Shown here piece by piece: positions 1 through 8,252 of a DNA stretch of 32,594 bases. Origin of the DNA: Planctomycetota bacterium (GTDB lineage Bacteria > Planctomycetota > Planctomycetia > Pirellulales > UBA1268). Made by a program: the position numbers and the translations under genes. The stretch covers positions 1 through 32,594 of the forward strand of contig JAGWVR010000036.1 in assembly GCA_018970785.1 (NCBI GenBank), given 5' to 3'. Below the pieces are notes generated by a model. It made no database searches, was not told the origin of the DNA, and saw nothing but the letters and a program-made list of their open reading frames with translations. Each line of letters begins with the position of its first letter. Within the stretch, counting starts at the first letter, position 1.

Positions 1-1382
1 GAACTGGCGATCAGCGAGATGAACTCGCGGTTGCTCTTGAACTTGGCGAGCTGCTTGGTGAGCTGCTCCATGGCGTCGACATGGTGCATGCTCGACAGCG
101 TCCGCCTCAGCATGTTGACGGCATGCAGCGTGTCGGGGTCGAGGAGTTTCTCCTCGCGTCGGGTGCCCGACTGCGAGATGTCGATCGCCGGCCAGACCCG
201 GCGATCGGCGAGCTTCCGGTCGAGCACCAGTTCCATGTTGCCGGTGCCTTTGAACTCCTGGAAGATCAGCTCGTCCATCCGGCTGCCCGTGTCGACGAGG
301 GCCGTGGCGACGATCGTCAGTGACCCCCCCTCCTCGAACACGCGCGCGGTCGCGAACAGCTTCTTGGGGATGTCGAGGGCCTTGATGTCGACGCCGCCGG
401 ACATGGTCCGACCGGTGTTCCCGACCCACTTGTTGAAGGCCCGCGCCATCCGCGTGATCGAGTCCATCAGCAGGAACACGTCCTTCCCCGCCTCCGCCAT
501 CCGCTTGCAGCGCTCGATCACCAACTGCGACAGCCGGACATGGCTCTCGACGTCGCAGTCGAGGCTGCTGGCGAGCACCTCTCCCTTGACGGTGCGGCGC
601 ATGTCGGTGACTTCCTCGGGGCGTTCGTCGATGAGGAGCATCACCAGCGAAAGATCGGGGTGATTGGCGGACACCGCCTGGGAAACCTGCTGGAGGAGGA
701 CCGTCTTGCCGGTCCGCGGCGGAGCGACGATCAACGCCCGCTGCCCCTTCCCCAGCGGCGTGAGCAGGTCCATGATCCGTGTCGTCAACGGCTGCTGGCC
801 GGTCTCCAGACGGAGCCATGTCTCGGGGTTGATCGGCGTCAGCTGATCGAACGTCTTGACCTTGGGGTATTCGTCGGGCGCCATCCCCTCGACTTCGAGG
901 ATCTCGCGCACCCGCGGGCCCTGCTGGCGACGGCCCGGCTGGACCATCCCCTTGATGAACACACCTTCGCGGAGCCGGAACCGCTCGATCATCGTTCCGG
1001 GCACGAACGGATCGGTGCGTTCCCGGGTGTAGTTCGTCTCGGCGCTGCGGAGAAACCCATAGCCGTTGGGGTGCATCTCGAGGACACCTGCGCCGGGCTC
1101 GAGCGGAATCGGCTCGCCGTTCTCGGCGACCTCCGGTTCGGCATCCGGGGCGCGCATCCCCTCGCTGTCCATCCCGACGGCGCCGGCACCGCTGACCGAC
1201 GGCCCACCGCCGCCGCCACCGCCGCGGCGATAGCGACCGCGGCCACGCCGACCGCCATAGCCTCCCGGTCCGCCCCCACCGCCTCCACCACCCCCTGGAG
1301 CACCACCGGGTCCGAACTGGCCGGGCTGACCGCCCCCCATGCCCTGACGGCCATGCGACCGTGAACGCCTCCGCTTCGACAT
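1..1382 (-). CDS. rho: Transcription termination factor Rho (3' end cut by window)
   Basis: Hexameric RNA-dependent ATPase that ends transcription. The minus-strand frame from ATG at 1382 gives 460 codons and ends, still open, in a segment matching the last residues of E. coli Rho, so only a few codons are missing. Visible: a cold-shock-like RNA-binding domain at about 96-170 ([14 protein letters not shown]), Walker A APPRTGKT near 219-227, Walker B LVMLLIDE near 247-254, the central-channel Q-loop GRTMSGG near 325, and the C-terminal EEGGSLTI and KGTGNMEL blocks. The N-terminus is unusual: residues 1-60 are basic and then almost all Gly and Arg, in place of a clear helical Rho_N domain. The start follows from the RRRSR N-terminus and the lack of family similarity upstream; no strong Shine-Dalgarno is obvious. 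Identity is certain from the motifs. Confidence 0.97.
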   Translation of the reverse strand, partial: MSKRRRSRSHGRQGMGGGQPGQFGPGGAPGGGGGGGGGPGGYGGRRGRGRYRRGGGGGGGPSVSGAGAVGMDSEGMRAPDAEPEVAENGEPIPLEPGAGVLEMHPNGYGFLRSAETNYTRERTDPFVPGTMIERFRLREGVFIKGMVQPGRRQQGPRVREILEVEGMAPDEYPKVKTFDQLTPINPETWLRLETGQQPLTTRIMDLLTPLGKGQRALIVAPPRTGKTVLLQQVSQAVSANHPDLSLVMLLIDERPEEVTDMRRTVKGEVLASSLDCDVESHVRLSQLVIERCKRMAEAGKDVFLLMDSITRMARAFNKWVGNTGRTMSGGVDIKALDIPKKLFATARVFEEGGSLTIVATALVDTGSRMDELIFQEFKGTGNMELVLDRKLADRRVWPAIDISQSGTRREEKLLDPDTLHAVNMLRRTLSSMHHVDAMEQLTKQLAKFKSNREFISLIAS

Positions 1383-2430
1383 GTCTTCAGCACATCCCTC
1401 GGGAAAACCGAACTCTCGACACACGACTCGCCACCCACGGTGGCGCTCGCTGGACCGTCGGTGCCACCGGCCGAACTGCTCCACGTCCCGGGGAGATTCG
1501 CGCCGACACCGGTCGGCACATGTTCCCCGGGGAGTGGACTCTGCCCGGATCAAAAAGATCCGGGATCACCGTGCTCGGGATCGTCGGAACCGGGGGGCGA
1601 AAGCCCCATCACGTCCCACCGCCCGCTCCATCGGGCGTTCCCCTCCGCTCGTCGGATCGATCTCCTTCCCCGCCGCCCCACTGGGTCTGCGGGGGTCGCA
1701 AACCGTCGTCCGGTGGCTCCACGATCTCGCATGCCCGCGGAGCACCGGCGGACTCGCCGTACCAGCATCGGCAAATACTTCTCGACGCAGGCGGCACCCC
1801 AAATGGGCTCGGGCCCTCCGGGGCATGCGCCGCCTCCGACAATGGCCGATCCGCCAGGAACGCGTCGCGAACCACCTGGCTCCCGTGGCGTGCAACGCGA
1901 ACCGACTGGTCCACGCTGGCGGATCCTGGCCGAAAACGGTCAGGATTCAGAACCACAGAAAGACGAGGCTCCCGAAACGAGCCTGGACGAACGAACGAAA
2001 AGCCCCTGGACAGAGTGCCCTGTCACGAAGGGCCAGAGGGACACGATCTCCTCTGGAACCCGTGCCGGAGCTTCCGAACGACGCCGTCGCGGGGACTGAG
2101 AACAGCCGCGTGGGATCGTTCGCCTGGCACCCTGCCATGGCGAGCGGGATCGAGGCGGAGAAATCAGCCTCTGTTCACCCCTTCACCATTGGCCGACAGT
2201 ATCCGCAGCCGCGCCGGCGGTGTCAAGGAGTCGGCGCCCCCCGCCTGGATGGGCCAGCCTGGTTTCTACAGTCCCCCAGGTTTTCCCAGGAAAAGGGCCC
2301 AGGATTCCGCCCGGCCATCGGTCCGGCCATTTCGACGCAACAGGCGCGATCCGGACGACCGATACAACCGGCCGAGGAGCGCCTCAGGGCGTCTCCCCGC
2401 ACCGATCGCCCCTAGCCGAGAGCCAGTCCC
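1383..2430. other. Gene-free 1 kb region with structured rho leader
   Basis: No open frame here looks like protein; the long plus frames are Arg/Pro/Ser-rich with no domain. Visible hairpins: CCCGGATC/GATCCGGG around 5 nt (1544-1564), GGGGC-GAAA-GCCCC (1594-1607), CCTGGCCG-AAAA-CGGTCAGG (about 1926-1945), AGGCTC/GAGCCT (about 1966-1984), CCAGAGG/CCTCTGG (about 2032-2055), and TCGCCTGGCA/TGCCA(T)GGCGA (2120-2143). On the minus strand the small loops are mostly U-rich. I looked for RNase P, tmRNA and SRP signatures and found none. It could be a long rho leader, an unrecognised small RNA, or both. Confidence 0.45.
2198..2226 (-). promoter_or_regulatory. Near-consensus sigma70-type promoter, probably for rho
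   Basis: Read on the minus strand: TTGACA (2226-2221), a 17-nt spacer, then GATACT (2203-2198). The -35 is a perfect consensus, the spacing is ideal and the -10 matches 4 of 6. The expected start is an A near 2190. The next minus-strand gene is rho at 1382, so the leader would be about 800 nt unless a separate small RNA is made. The call rests on sequence match only. Confidence 0.6.
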
Positions 2431-3741
2431 ATGCCAGTCCGGTGGTTCACCTGGGCCCGCCACTCCCGAAGGGTCGTCGGCACCTGCATCGCCGTGGCGA
2501 CGGCATTCGCCGGCCAGGCTTGGGCCGACATCCCGTGGCACACCAACCTTGCCGGCGCAAAAGCAGCCTCGGCCGTCAGCCAACGGCCGGTGCTGGTGGT
2601 CTTCACGGCGGCCTGGAGCGAGCCGAGCGTGGCCCTGGACTCGACCGCCCTGGCATCGCCGGAGGCGGTCGCGCTGCTCACCGCCTGCTACGAGCCGGTC
2701 CGTGTCGACGTCGACGCCGACCCCGGGCTCGCCCGGGCGATGGGCGTGGCCCACCTCCCGACCGCCTGCGTGATCGACTGCGATGAACGCGTCGTCGCCC
2801 GCTTCGACATTCCCCCCGCTCCCACGGCCTTCGTCGCCGCCGCCGGTCGCGCGGTGCAGCAGGCGGCCCTGGCCACGGCTGCCAACACCCCGATCGCCCC
2901 GATCGGTGCCGGCCCCGCCACGCCGACCCCGACGGCTGCTGCCGTCGCACCTCAGCCGGCGGCCCCCGCCGCGCCCGCTGCCGACCAGACCCCGGCGTTG
3001 GCCGCGAGCGCACCGGCTTGGCCCGCCGAGCGGGTGACGCGGCCGATGTCCGCCGACGGCAAGGCCCCGGGCGCATCGCGCCAGATCGAGCCTCCGGGAG
3101 CGCCCTCGACAACGCCCGCGGCGGAATCCACGGCTGCGGCCACTGCGGCACCCGGTCCCTGGCTCGGTCAGTCGGCCCCCGCGGCCCCTCCGACCCAGCC
3201 CCCGGCGAAGTCCGCGACGCGGCTGCCGGCCTGGGATTCGCTGCAGCGGTCGATCACCGGTCTGTTCACCCGCCCCGAGAGCGCCACCAAGCCGGCGACC
3301 TCCATGCCCCCACCGACGCCCTCGCCGGTCGCACCGGCCGGATACACCGCGACCGACGCCGGGGTCTCGATGCCCGTGGGACTCGACGGCTACTGCCCGG
3401 TGAGCGTGATGGACAAAGGCACGTGGGTCGAGGGGCGGGCCCAGTGGGGCGTGCGTCACCGCGGGCGGACCTATCTGTTCGCCGGACAGGCCGAGCAGCA
3501 AACCTTCCTCGCCGCCCCGGACCGCTACGCTCCCGGGCTGTCGGGAGACGACCCGGTGCTGGCCTTCGACTCGGGCCGCAAGGTCCAGGGGCAACGCCGC
3601 TACGGGATCACGTACCAGTCGCGGATGTACCTGTTCTCGTCCCCGGAGACGCGCGACACCTTCTCCGCCGATCCGACGCGGTACACCGCCCGGGTCGCGG
3701 TCGCCGAGCGCCCTGCCGCCGAGCGCACGATCGTCCGCTGA
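2431..3741 (+). CDS. Exported thioredoxin-fold protein with two C-terminal YHS-like domains
   Basis: 436 aa. An Arg-containing N-terminus and hydrophobic stretch ending in QAWA form a likely signal peptide (cleavage near residue 32). Residues about 33-150 are a thioredoxin-like domain of the DUF255/Thioredoxin_7 kind: VLVVFTAAW, then the cis-Pro segment HLPTACVID. The expected W-C-x-x-C site reads W-S-E-P-S, so both redox cysteines are Ser and the domain should not catalyse disulfide exchange. A Pro/Ala/Thr-rich linker runs from about 150 to 310. The C-terminus has two consecutive YHS-like units, from GLDGYCPV (about 316) and from DDPVLAFDSG (about 371), each ending in a TYLF/MYLF strand and a DPxRY-type helix. 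I recall this arrangement from planctomycete proteins; the function is unknown. The Shine-Dalgarno is weak (GAGAG), and the start is set by the signal peptide. Confidence 0.82.
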   Translation: MPVRWFTWARHSRRVVGTCIAVATAFAGQAWADIPWHTNLAGAKAASAVSQRPVLVVFTAAWSEPSVALDSTALASPEAVALLTACYEPVRVDVDADPGLARAMGVAHLPTACVIDCDERVVARFDIPPAPTAFVAAAGRAVQQAALATAANTPIAPIGAGPATPTPTAAAVAPQPAAPAAPAADQTPALAASAPAWPAERVTRPMSADGKAPGASRQIEPPGAPSTTPAAESTAAATAAPGPWLGQSAPAAPPTQPPAKSATRLPAWDSLQRSITGLFTRPESATKPATSMPPPTPSPVAPAGYTATDAGVSMPVGLDGYCPVSVMDKGTWVEGRAQWGVRHRGRTYLFAGQAEQQTFLAAPDRYAPGLSGDDPVLAFDSGRKVQGQRRYGITYQSRMYLFSSPETRDTFSADPTRYTARVAVAERPAAERTIVR

Positions 3742-3751
3742 CCGGCGGCTC

Positions 3752-3776
3752 CCCGGTGCGAGGATCCGGCACCGGG
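3752..3776. terminator. Hairpin between convergent genes, possible bidirectional terminator
   Basis: CCCGGTGC (3752-3759) pairs perfectly with GCACCGGG (3769-3776) around a 9-nt loop, just after the stop of the YHS protein and before the glpK stop. There is no U-tract on either side, so intrinsic termination is uncertain. Confidence 0.4.
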
Positions 3777-3801
3777 CGGCACGCGCCGACCGCTCCGGCG
3801 A

Positions 3802-5334
3802 TCACGCCCGAGCGAGCTCGTCGAGCCAGCCGCGCGCCCGGCCGATCGCGGCATCCCACGCCCTGCGGCGCCGCGCCCGCGTCGCCTGATCCTCGACGGG
3901 AGTGAACCGGCCGTCGAGCTGGGCGGCGCCGCGGACGTCGTCGTGGCTCGCGTACAGGCCGACGGCCAGGCCCGCCAGCAGGGCGGCTCCGAGCGCCGTC
4001 GTCTCGCGGACGACCGGGCGCTCGACCGGAATCCCGAGGACGTCGGCCTGGATCTGGAGGAGCAGGTCGTTCGCGCTCGCCCCGCCGTCGACGCGCAGCC
4101 GGTCGAGCGGTTGACCGCAGTCGGCCTCGATGGCGGCGACGACATCGCCGACCGACAGCGCCATCGCCTCGAGCGCCGCCCGGGCCACGTGCCCGCGGCC
4201 GGTGGCCCGCGTCAGCCCGATCATCATCCCCCGCGCCGACGGGTCCCAGTGGGGCGTGCCCAGGCCGGTCAGCGCCGGCACGATCACCAGCCCCCCGGAG
4301 TCGGGCACGCTGCGGGCGAGCTCCTCGACCTCGGCGCTGGTGCGGATCAGGCCGAGGCCGTCGCGGAGCCAGCCGACGAGGGCCCCGGCGATGAATACCG
4401 ACCCCTCCAGGGCGTAGGCCGGTGGCGCTCCGGGCCCCGCACCGCAGGTCAGTGTCGTCAGCAGACCGCGCCGGCTGTCGACGCGCCGCGCGCCGGTGGC
4501 GGAGAGGAGGAACGCTCCGGTGCCGTAGGTGTTCTTCGCCGCCCTGGGGCCGAAGCAACCGTGGGCGTAGGCGGCCGCCTGCTGGTCGCCGGCACAGCCC
4601 CGCAGCGGGATCGGCGCGCCGAACCACTCCTCGGCCGACTCGCCGAACGAGCCGCTCGAGGGGCGGACGTCGGGGAGGATCGCCGGCGGGATGCCGAAGA
4701 TCGCGCACAACCGCTCGCTCCAGCGGCGCTCGTCGATGTCGTAGAGCAGCGTCCGCGACGCATTGGTCGGGTCGGTGGCGTGGACGCGGCCCCCCGTCAG
4801 ACGCCAGACGAGGAACGAGTCGATCGTCCCGAACAGCACCTCGCCGCGCTCGCAGGCCGAGCGGAGGCCGGGGATCGTCTCGAGGAGGTGGACGACCTTC
4901 GTCGCCGAGAAATAGGGATCGAGCACCAGCCCGGTCCGCTTCCTGACCTCGTCCTCGACGCCCGCGGCCCGGAGCCGGGCGCAGATCGGGGCCGAGACCC
5001 GGCTCTGCCAGACGATCGCCGGCGCCACCGGCCGGCCGCTCGACCGCTCCCAGAGGACGGTCGTCTCGCGCTGGTTGGTGATCCCGATGGCGGCGACCGC
5101 ATCGGCGCCGAGCCCCGCGCGGCCGAGAGCTTCCCGGGCGCAGCCGAGCTGCGTCCGCCAGATGTCCTCCGGATCATGCTCGACGATCCCCAGCTCGGCG
5201 CCCCCCGAACCGTAGTGCTGTGGAAACTCCTCCTGGGCCATCGCCACCGGAATCCCCGCGGCGTCGAAGACGATCGCCCGGCTCGAGGTCGTCCCCTGGT
5301 CGAGCGCCAGGACATGCCGCGCGGTGCCGCTCAT
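3802..5334 (-). CDS. glpK: Glycerol kinase
   Basis: 510 aa, the normal family length. FGGY-type sugar kinase that phosphorylates glycerol with ATP to sn-glycerol 3-phosphate in the cytoplasm. Visible motifs: LDQGTTSSRAIVFD at the N-terminus (ATP phosphate loop), TNQRETTVLWE, DPTNASRTLLYDI, the CAGDQQAAAYAHGCF block, TYGTGAF, and the FGGY C-terminal segment with DGGASANDLLLQIQAD and ETTALGAALLAG. The start codon shares one base with the glpD stop (TGATG at 5336-5332) and is preceded by AGGAGGGG, so translation is probably coupled to glpD. It acts with GlpD to feed glycerol into glycolysis. No missing residues noticed. Confidence 0.97.
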   Translation of the reverse strand: MSGTARHVLALDQGTTSSRAIVFDAAGIPVAMAQEEFPQHYGSGGAELGIVEHDPEDIWRTQLGCAREALGRAGLGADAVAAIGITNQRETTVLWERSSGRPVAPAIVWQSRVSAPICARLRAAGVEDEVRKRTGLVLDPYFSATKVVHLLETIPGLRSACERGEVLFGTIDSFLVWRLTGGRVHATDPTNASRTLLYDIDERRWSERLCAIFGIPPAILPDVRPSSGSFGESAEEWFGAPIPLRGCAGDQQAAAYAHGCFGPRAAKNTYGTGAFLLSATGARRVDSRRGLLTTLTCGAGPGAPPAYALEGSVFIAGALVGWLRDGLGLIRTSAEVEELARSVPDSGGLVIVPALTGLGTPHWDPSARGMMIGLTRATGRGHVARAALEAMALSVGDVVAAIEADCGQPLDRLRVDGGASANDLLLQIQADVLGIPVERPVVRETTALGAALLAGLAVGLYASHDDVRGAAQLDGRFTPVEDQATRARRRRAWDAAIGRARGWLDELARA

Positions 5335-7052
5335 CAGCCCCTCCTGTCAGGTTGCCGGTCGTCGATCACGCGCTTCCCGTAGCGCCGTTCGAGATCCACT
5401 ACGAGCGGCCCGACCTCGTCGGCCTCCCCCCCGCCCCGTTCCGCGGCGAGCACCGCGGCGACCCCGTCGAGCGTCGTGCGGTGCAGCGGGCTGTCGAAGA
5501 GGAGCATCAGCCGCCGCTCCACCAGATCGGCCAGCGACCGGGCCCACTCCCGGCGGACGCAGTATCGCACGACCGCCGCCGGCAGGTGGGTGGCCGGGAG
5601 CAGCGCCGGCCCCGGCACCGGACCGCCGGCCACCGCGGCCGGCGCCAGCGCACCGAACACCGCGACGGTCCGCTCGGCCGCCGCCTCGAGGCCGTCCCCC
5701 GCGGCAACCCCGGCGGCGATCAGCCCTGCCCGCGTCGCGGCGACCAGGGCAGCCGTGCCGCCGGCGGCCGGGGCGCCGGGCAGCGGGCGGTCTCGTGAAT
5801 TCCCCTCCACCTTCCGCCCGAGGGCCGCGAGGATCTCACGGGCCGCCGACTCGGCCAGGCTCCGGCAGGTGGTGAGCTTGCCGCCGACGATCGACCAGGC
5901 CGGCAGCGCCGCGCGCGGGTGGCGGACGAGCATGTGGCGGCGTGTGATCCCGGCGGGCGTTCCCCGCCCTCCGGCCGGGAGCGGCCGGACGCCGCAGTAG
6001 TGCTGGACGACGTCGTCGGCAGTCGGGGCGTGGTCGGGAAACAGCCGCCCCGCCGCGGCCAGGAGGTAGGCGATCTCGGGCGGCTCGGCCCGCGCCTCCC
6101 AGGGGTCGCCCTGCCAGGGGATGTCGGTCGTGCCGACCAGCACGAGGCGCGGGCCGAAGGGGAGCACGAACACCGGCCGGCCGTCGGCCGCCTCGGCGTA
6201 GACGCCGTGGCCGGCGAGGGCGGCGTGGAGCGGGGCCGAATCGATCACCAGATGGCTGCCCTTCGTGCCCCCCACGAGACGCCCGTCCGCCTCGAGGCCG
6301 CGGAGCGGGCCGGCGAGCGCGGCGTCGACCCAGGCCCCGGTGACGTTCACCACGGCATCGACCGCCATCCGCTCGCCGTGACCGGCGCGATCCTCGAGGT
6401 CCACCGTCGCATCGGATCCGATCCGCACCGCGGTATGGGGGAGGATCCGGCACGAACGCCCCGCGGCCGCGGCCGCCGCCGCGGCGTCGACGAGCAGCTC
6501 GACCGTGAACCGCTCGGGGAATCGGAGCTGCGCGTCGACATACACCTGCCCGCGCGGAAACCGCGTGGTGTCCACGGCGGGCAGGCCCGCCGTGCCCGGC
6601 CGGACGCGGCGGTGGCGTGGCCAGCCCCCACCGGAAAGCAGGTCGTAGAGCGACAGTCCGAGACCGACGGCGATGCTGCCCCGCCCGTGCGGCCCGCTCC
6701 ACCGCCGCGCCAGCCGCTCCCAGCCGACGATCCGCGCGGCGGCCGCGGCGACGCCGCCCCATCGCCCCTGGACCGGGAGGTAGAACGGCAGCGGGGCGAC
6801 CAGGTGCGGCGCGAGCCGCACCAGACGGGCCCGTTCGGCGAGGCTCTCGCGGACCAGCGACACCTCGCCATACTCGAGGTAGCGCAGCCCACCGTGGATC
6901 AGCCGCGTCGACCAGGCCGTGGTCCCGGCGGCGATGTCGTGATCGTCGGCGACGACGACGTTGCATCCGGCGAGGACGAGCTCACGGGCCAGCGCCGCGC
7001 CGTTGATGCCCGCCCCGACGACGAGCACGGTCGGTCGATCGGATCCAGGCAT
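5334..7052 (-). CDS. glpD: Aerobic glycerol-3-phosphate dehydrogenase
   Basis: 572 aa. FAD-dependent membrane-associated enzyme oxidising sn-glycerol 3-phosphate to dihydroxyacetone phosphate and passing electrons to quinone. Visible: the dinucleotide-binding loop VVGAGINGAALARE at 11-24, the substrate/FAD segment STRLIHGGLRYLEYGE, VNVTGAWVD, GTKGSHLVID, VGTTDIPWQGDP, SIVGGKLTTCRSLAE, and a DAO_C domain ending YGKRVIDD. The frame is open for 33 codons upstream, but ATG at 7052 begins just before the FAD fold and has GGAGGG upstream (GGAGGGAGCGGTCG-ATG), so I chose it. It is the first gene of a glpD-glpK pair; no glycerol facilitator or GlpR regulator is adjacent. Confidence 0.95.
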   Translation of the reverse strand: MPGSDRPTVLVVGAGINGAALARELVLAGCNVVVADDHDIAAGTTAWSTRLIHGGLRYLEYGEVSLVRESLAERARLVRLAPHLVAPLPFYLPVQGRWGGVAAAAARIVGWERLARRWSGPHGRGSIAVGLGLSLYDLLSGGGWPRHRRVRPGTAGLPAVDTTRFPRGQVYVDAQLRFPERFTVELLVDAAAAAAAAGRSCRILPHTAVRIGSDATVDLEDRAGHGERMAVDAVVNVTGAWVDAALAGPLRGLEADGRLVGGTKGSHLVIDSAPLHAALAGHGVYAEAADGRPVFVLPFGPRLVLVGTTDIPWQGDPWEARAEPPEIAYLLAAAGRLFPDHAPTADDVVQHYCGVRPLPAGGRGTPAGITRRHMLVRHPRAALPAWSIVGGKLTTCRSLAESAAREILAALGRKVEGNSRDRPLPGAPAAGGTAALVAATRAGLIAAGVAAGDGLEAAAERTVAVFGALAPAAVAGGPVPGPALLPATHLPAAVVRYCVRREWARSLADLVERRLMLLFDSPLHRTTLDGVAAVLAAERGGGEADEVGPLVVDLERRYGKRVIDDRQPDRRG

Positions 7053-7116
7053 CGACCGCTCCCTCCGTGACCGCGGCCCAGGGCCCGTTCCGGCCTGCCG
7101 ACGCTCCGCGAGCGGG

Positions 7117-7124
7117 AATATACT
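7117..7124. promoter_or_regulatory. AT-rich -10-like element between divergent genes
   Basis: AATATACT lies in the 128-bp gap between glpD (starting 7052, minus) and the 7181 gene (plus). It reads TATACT on the plus strand and TATATT on the minus strand, so it could serve either gene. No good -35 at 16-18 nt was seen on either side. Confidence 0.3.
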
Positions 7125-7180
7125 CGCGGCGTCGCGGGCCCGGGTGGGCACCGCCCCGCCCGCGCGAGGATCGGCTCTCC

Positions 7181-8218
7181 ATGGCGCGCTTGGGACCGTC
7201 CAGGGGAACGGCAGACCGCCGCCGGTGGTGGCTGGCGCCGCTCGTCGGCTGGCTGGCCGTGAGCGCCGGCGGAGACGTGCACCTCCGGGCCGACGGTCTC
7301 GACGACCCGGTCTCGGGCACCTGGACCGCGGTCCCGGTCGCCGACCTGGCCCGCACCCTGGCGGAGCGTTGTGGCCGACCGGTGATCATCGATCGCCGTG
7401 TCGACCGGACGATCGCCGTCGACTTCGCCGCCGACGACGAACCGATCGCCAGCCTGCTCGCCCGCCTCGCCGCCGCCGCCGGGGCCCGCGCCGTCCCCCT
7501 CGACGCCGTGATCGTCGTCCTTCCCCCGGCCGACGCGCTGCCCGTCGCCGCGGCCGAGAGGCGCCGGGAGCGCGACATCCGCGCGCTGCCCGGGGCGCTG
7601 CGGCGCCAGGCGCTCGCCGAGGCGGCCTGGGCGTGGCCTGACGGCGCGGTGCCACGTGACCTCGTGCGTGACGAGGCCGCCGCCGCCGGGATCGCCCTGG
7701 TGGGGATCGACGACGTCCCCCACGACCACTTCCGCGCCGCCGCGCTGCCCCCGCTGCCGCTCGCCGAGCGGCTCGATCTGATCCTCCGCCAGTTCGATCG
7801 GCGCGTCGACTGGAGCACCCTCCCTGCCGACTCCGCGGCCAGACCGCTCCGGCTGCCGATCGTCGCCCTCGGCGACGGTCTCGAACCGACCGGCCGCGAC
7901 CGGCCGTCGCGCGAGCCGCTGCGGCCGTCGGGCGAGCGCCGCACCGCCGCGCGCGACCCGGCCCACGACCGGTTCACGCTCCGGGCCGAGGCCCCGCTCG
8001 GCGAATTGCTCGCGGCGCTGAGCACCCGCCTCCGCCTCGAGCTCGTCCTCGACGACGCGGCGTTGGCGGCGGCCGGCGTGCCCCGGGGACGGATCGTGCG
8101 CGTGGATGTCCGCGATGCGACCCGCGACGAGCTCCTCGACGCGATCCTCGGCCCGCTGGGGCTGCACGCCCGGATCGCCGGAAAACGGCTCGAGGTCGGC
8201 GCCGCGGGCAAGCCGTGA
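7181..8218 (+). CDS. Exported protein with two secretin/TonB short N-terminal (STN)-like domains
   Basis: 345 aa. ATG at 7181 is preceded by GAGGA with a 10-nt spacer; the frame is open upstream to 7067, but residues before this ATG are not protein-like. Residues about 16-31 (WLAPLVGWLAVSAGG) make a signal peptide or anchor. The next ~75 residues (PVADLARTLAERCGRPVIID ... VIVVLPP) have the beta-alpha-beta pattern of STN domains found in secretin and TonB-receptor N-termini. A similar pattern recurs near the C-terminus (APLGELLAALSTRLRLELVL ... LGLHARIAGKRLEV). The middle is basic and Pro-rich. There is no secretin pore domain, so it is not a secretin itself. The assignment is by pattern, not by a search, and the function is unknown. 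Confidence 0.72.
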   Translation: MARLGPSRGTADRRRWWLAPLVGWLAVSAGGDVHLRADGLDDPVSGTWTAVPVADLARTLAERCGRPVIIDRRVDRTIAVDFAADDEPIASLLARLAAAAGARAVPLDAVIVVLPPADALPVAAAERRRERDIRALPGALRRQALAEAAWAWPDGAVPRDLVRDEAAAAGIALVGIDDVPHDHFRAAALPPLPLAERLDLILRQFDRRVDWSTLPADSAARPLRLPIVALGDGLEPTGRDRPSREPLRPSGERRTAARDPAHDRFTLRAEAPLGELLAALSTRLRLELVLDDAALAAAGVPRGRIVRVDVRDATRDELLDAILGPLGLHARIAGKRLEVGAAGKP

Positions 8219-8252
8219 GCGACCGCGGCCGCAGCGAGCGGCGGGCCGGCCC

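Noticed and set aside
1381..2415. 344-codon plus-strand frame (and overlapping 219- and 470-codon frames) upstream of the YHS gene
   Set aside because: Arg/Pro/Ser-rich with no domain or Shine-Dalgarno; several frames are open at once, as expected by chance in GC-rich DNA. The region carries a minus-strand promoter instead.
1383..2430. RNase P RNA, tmRNA or SRP RNA in the gene-free region
   Set aside because: No GAGGAAAGTCC-type P4 core, tmRNA ends or SRP GGAAGG/GCAGCC loop found on either strand.
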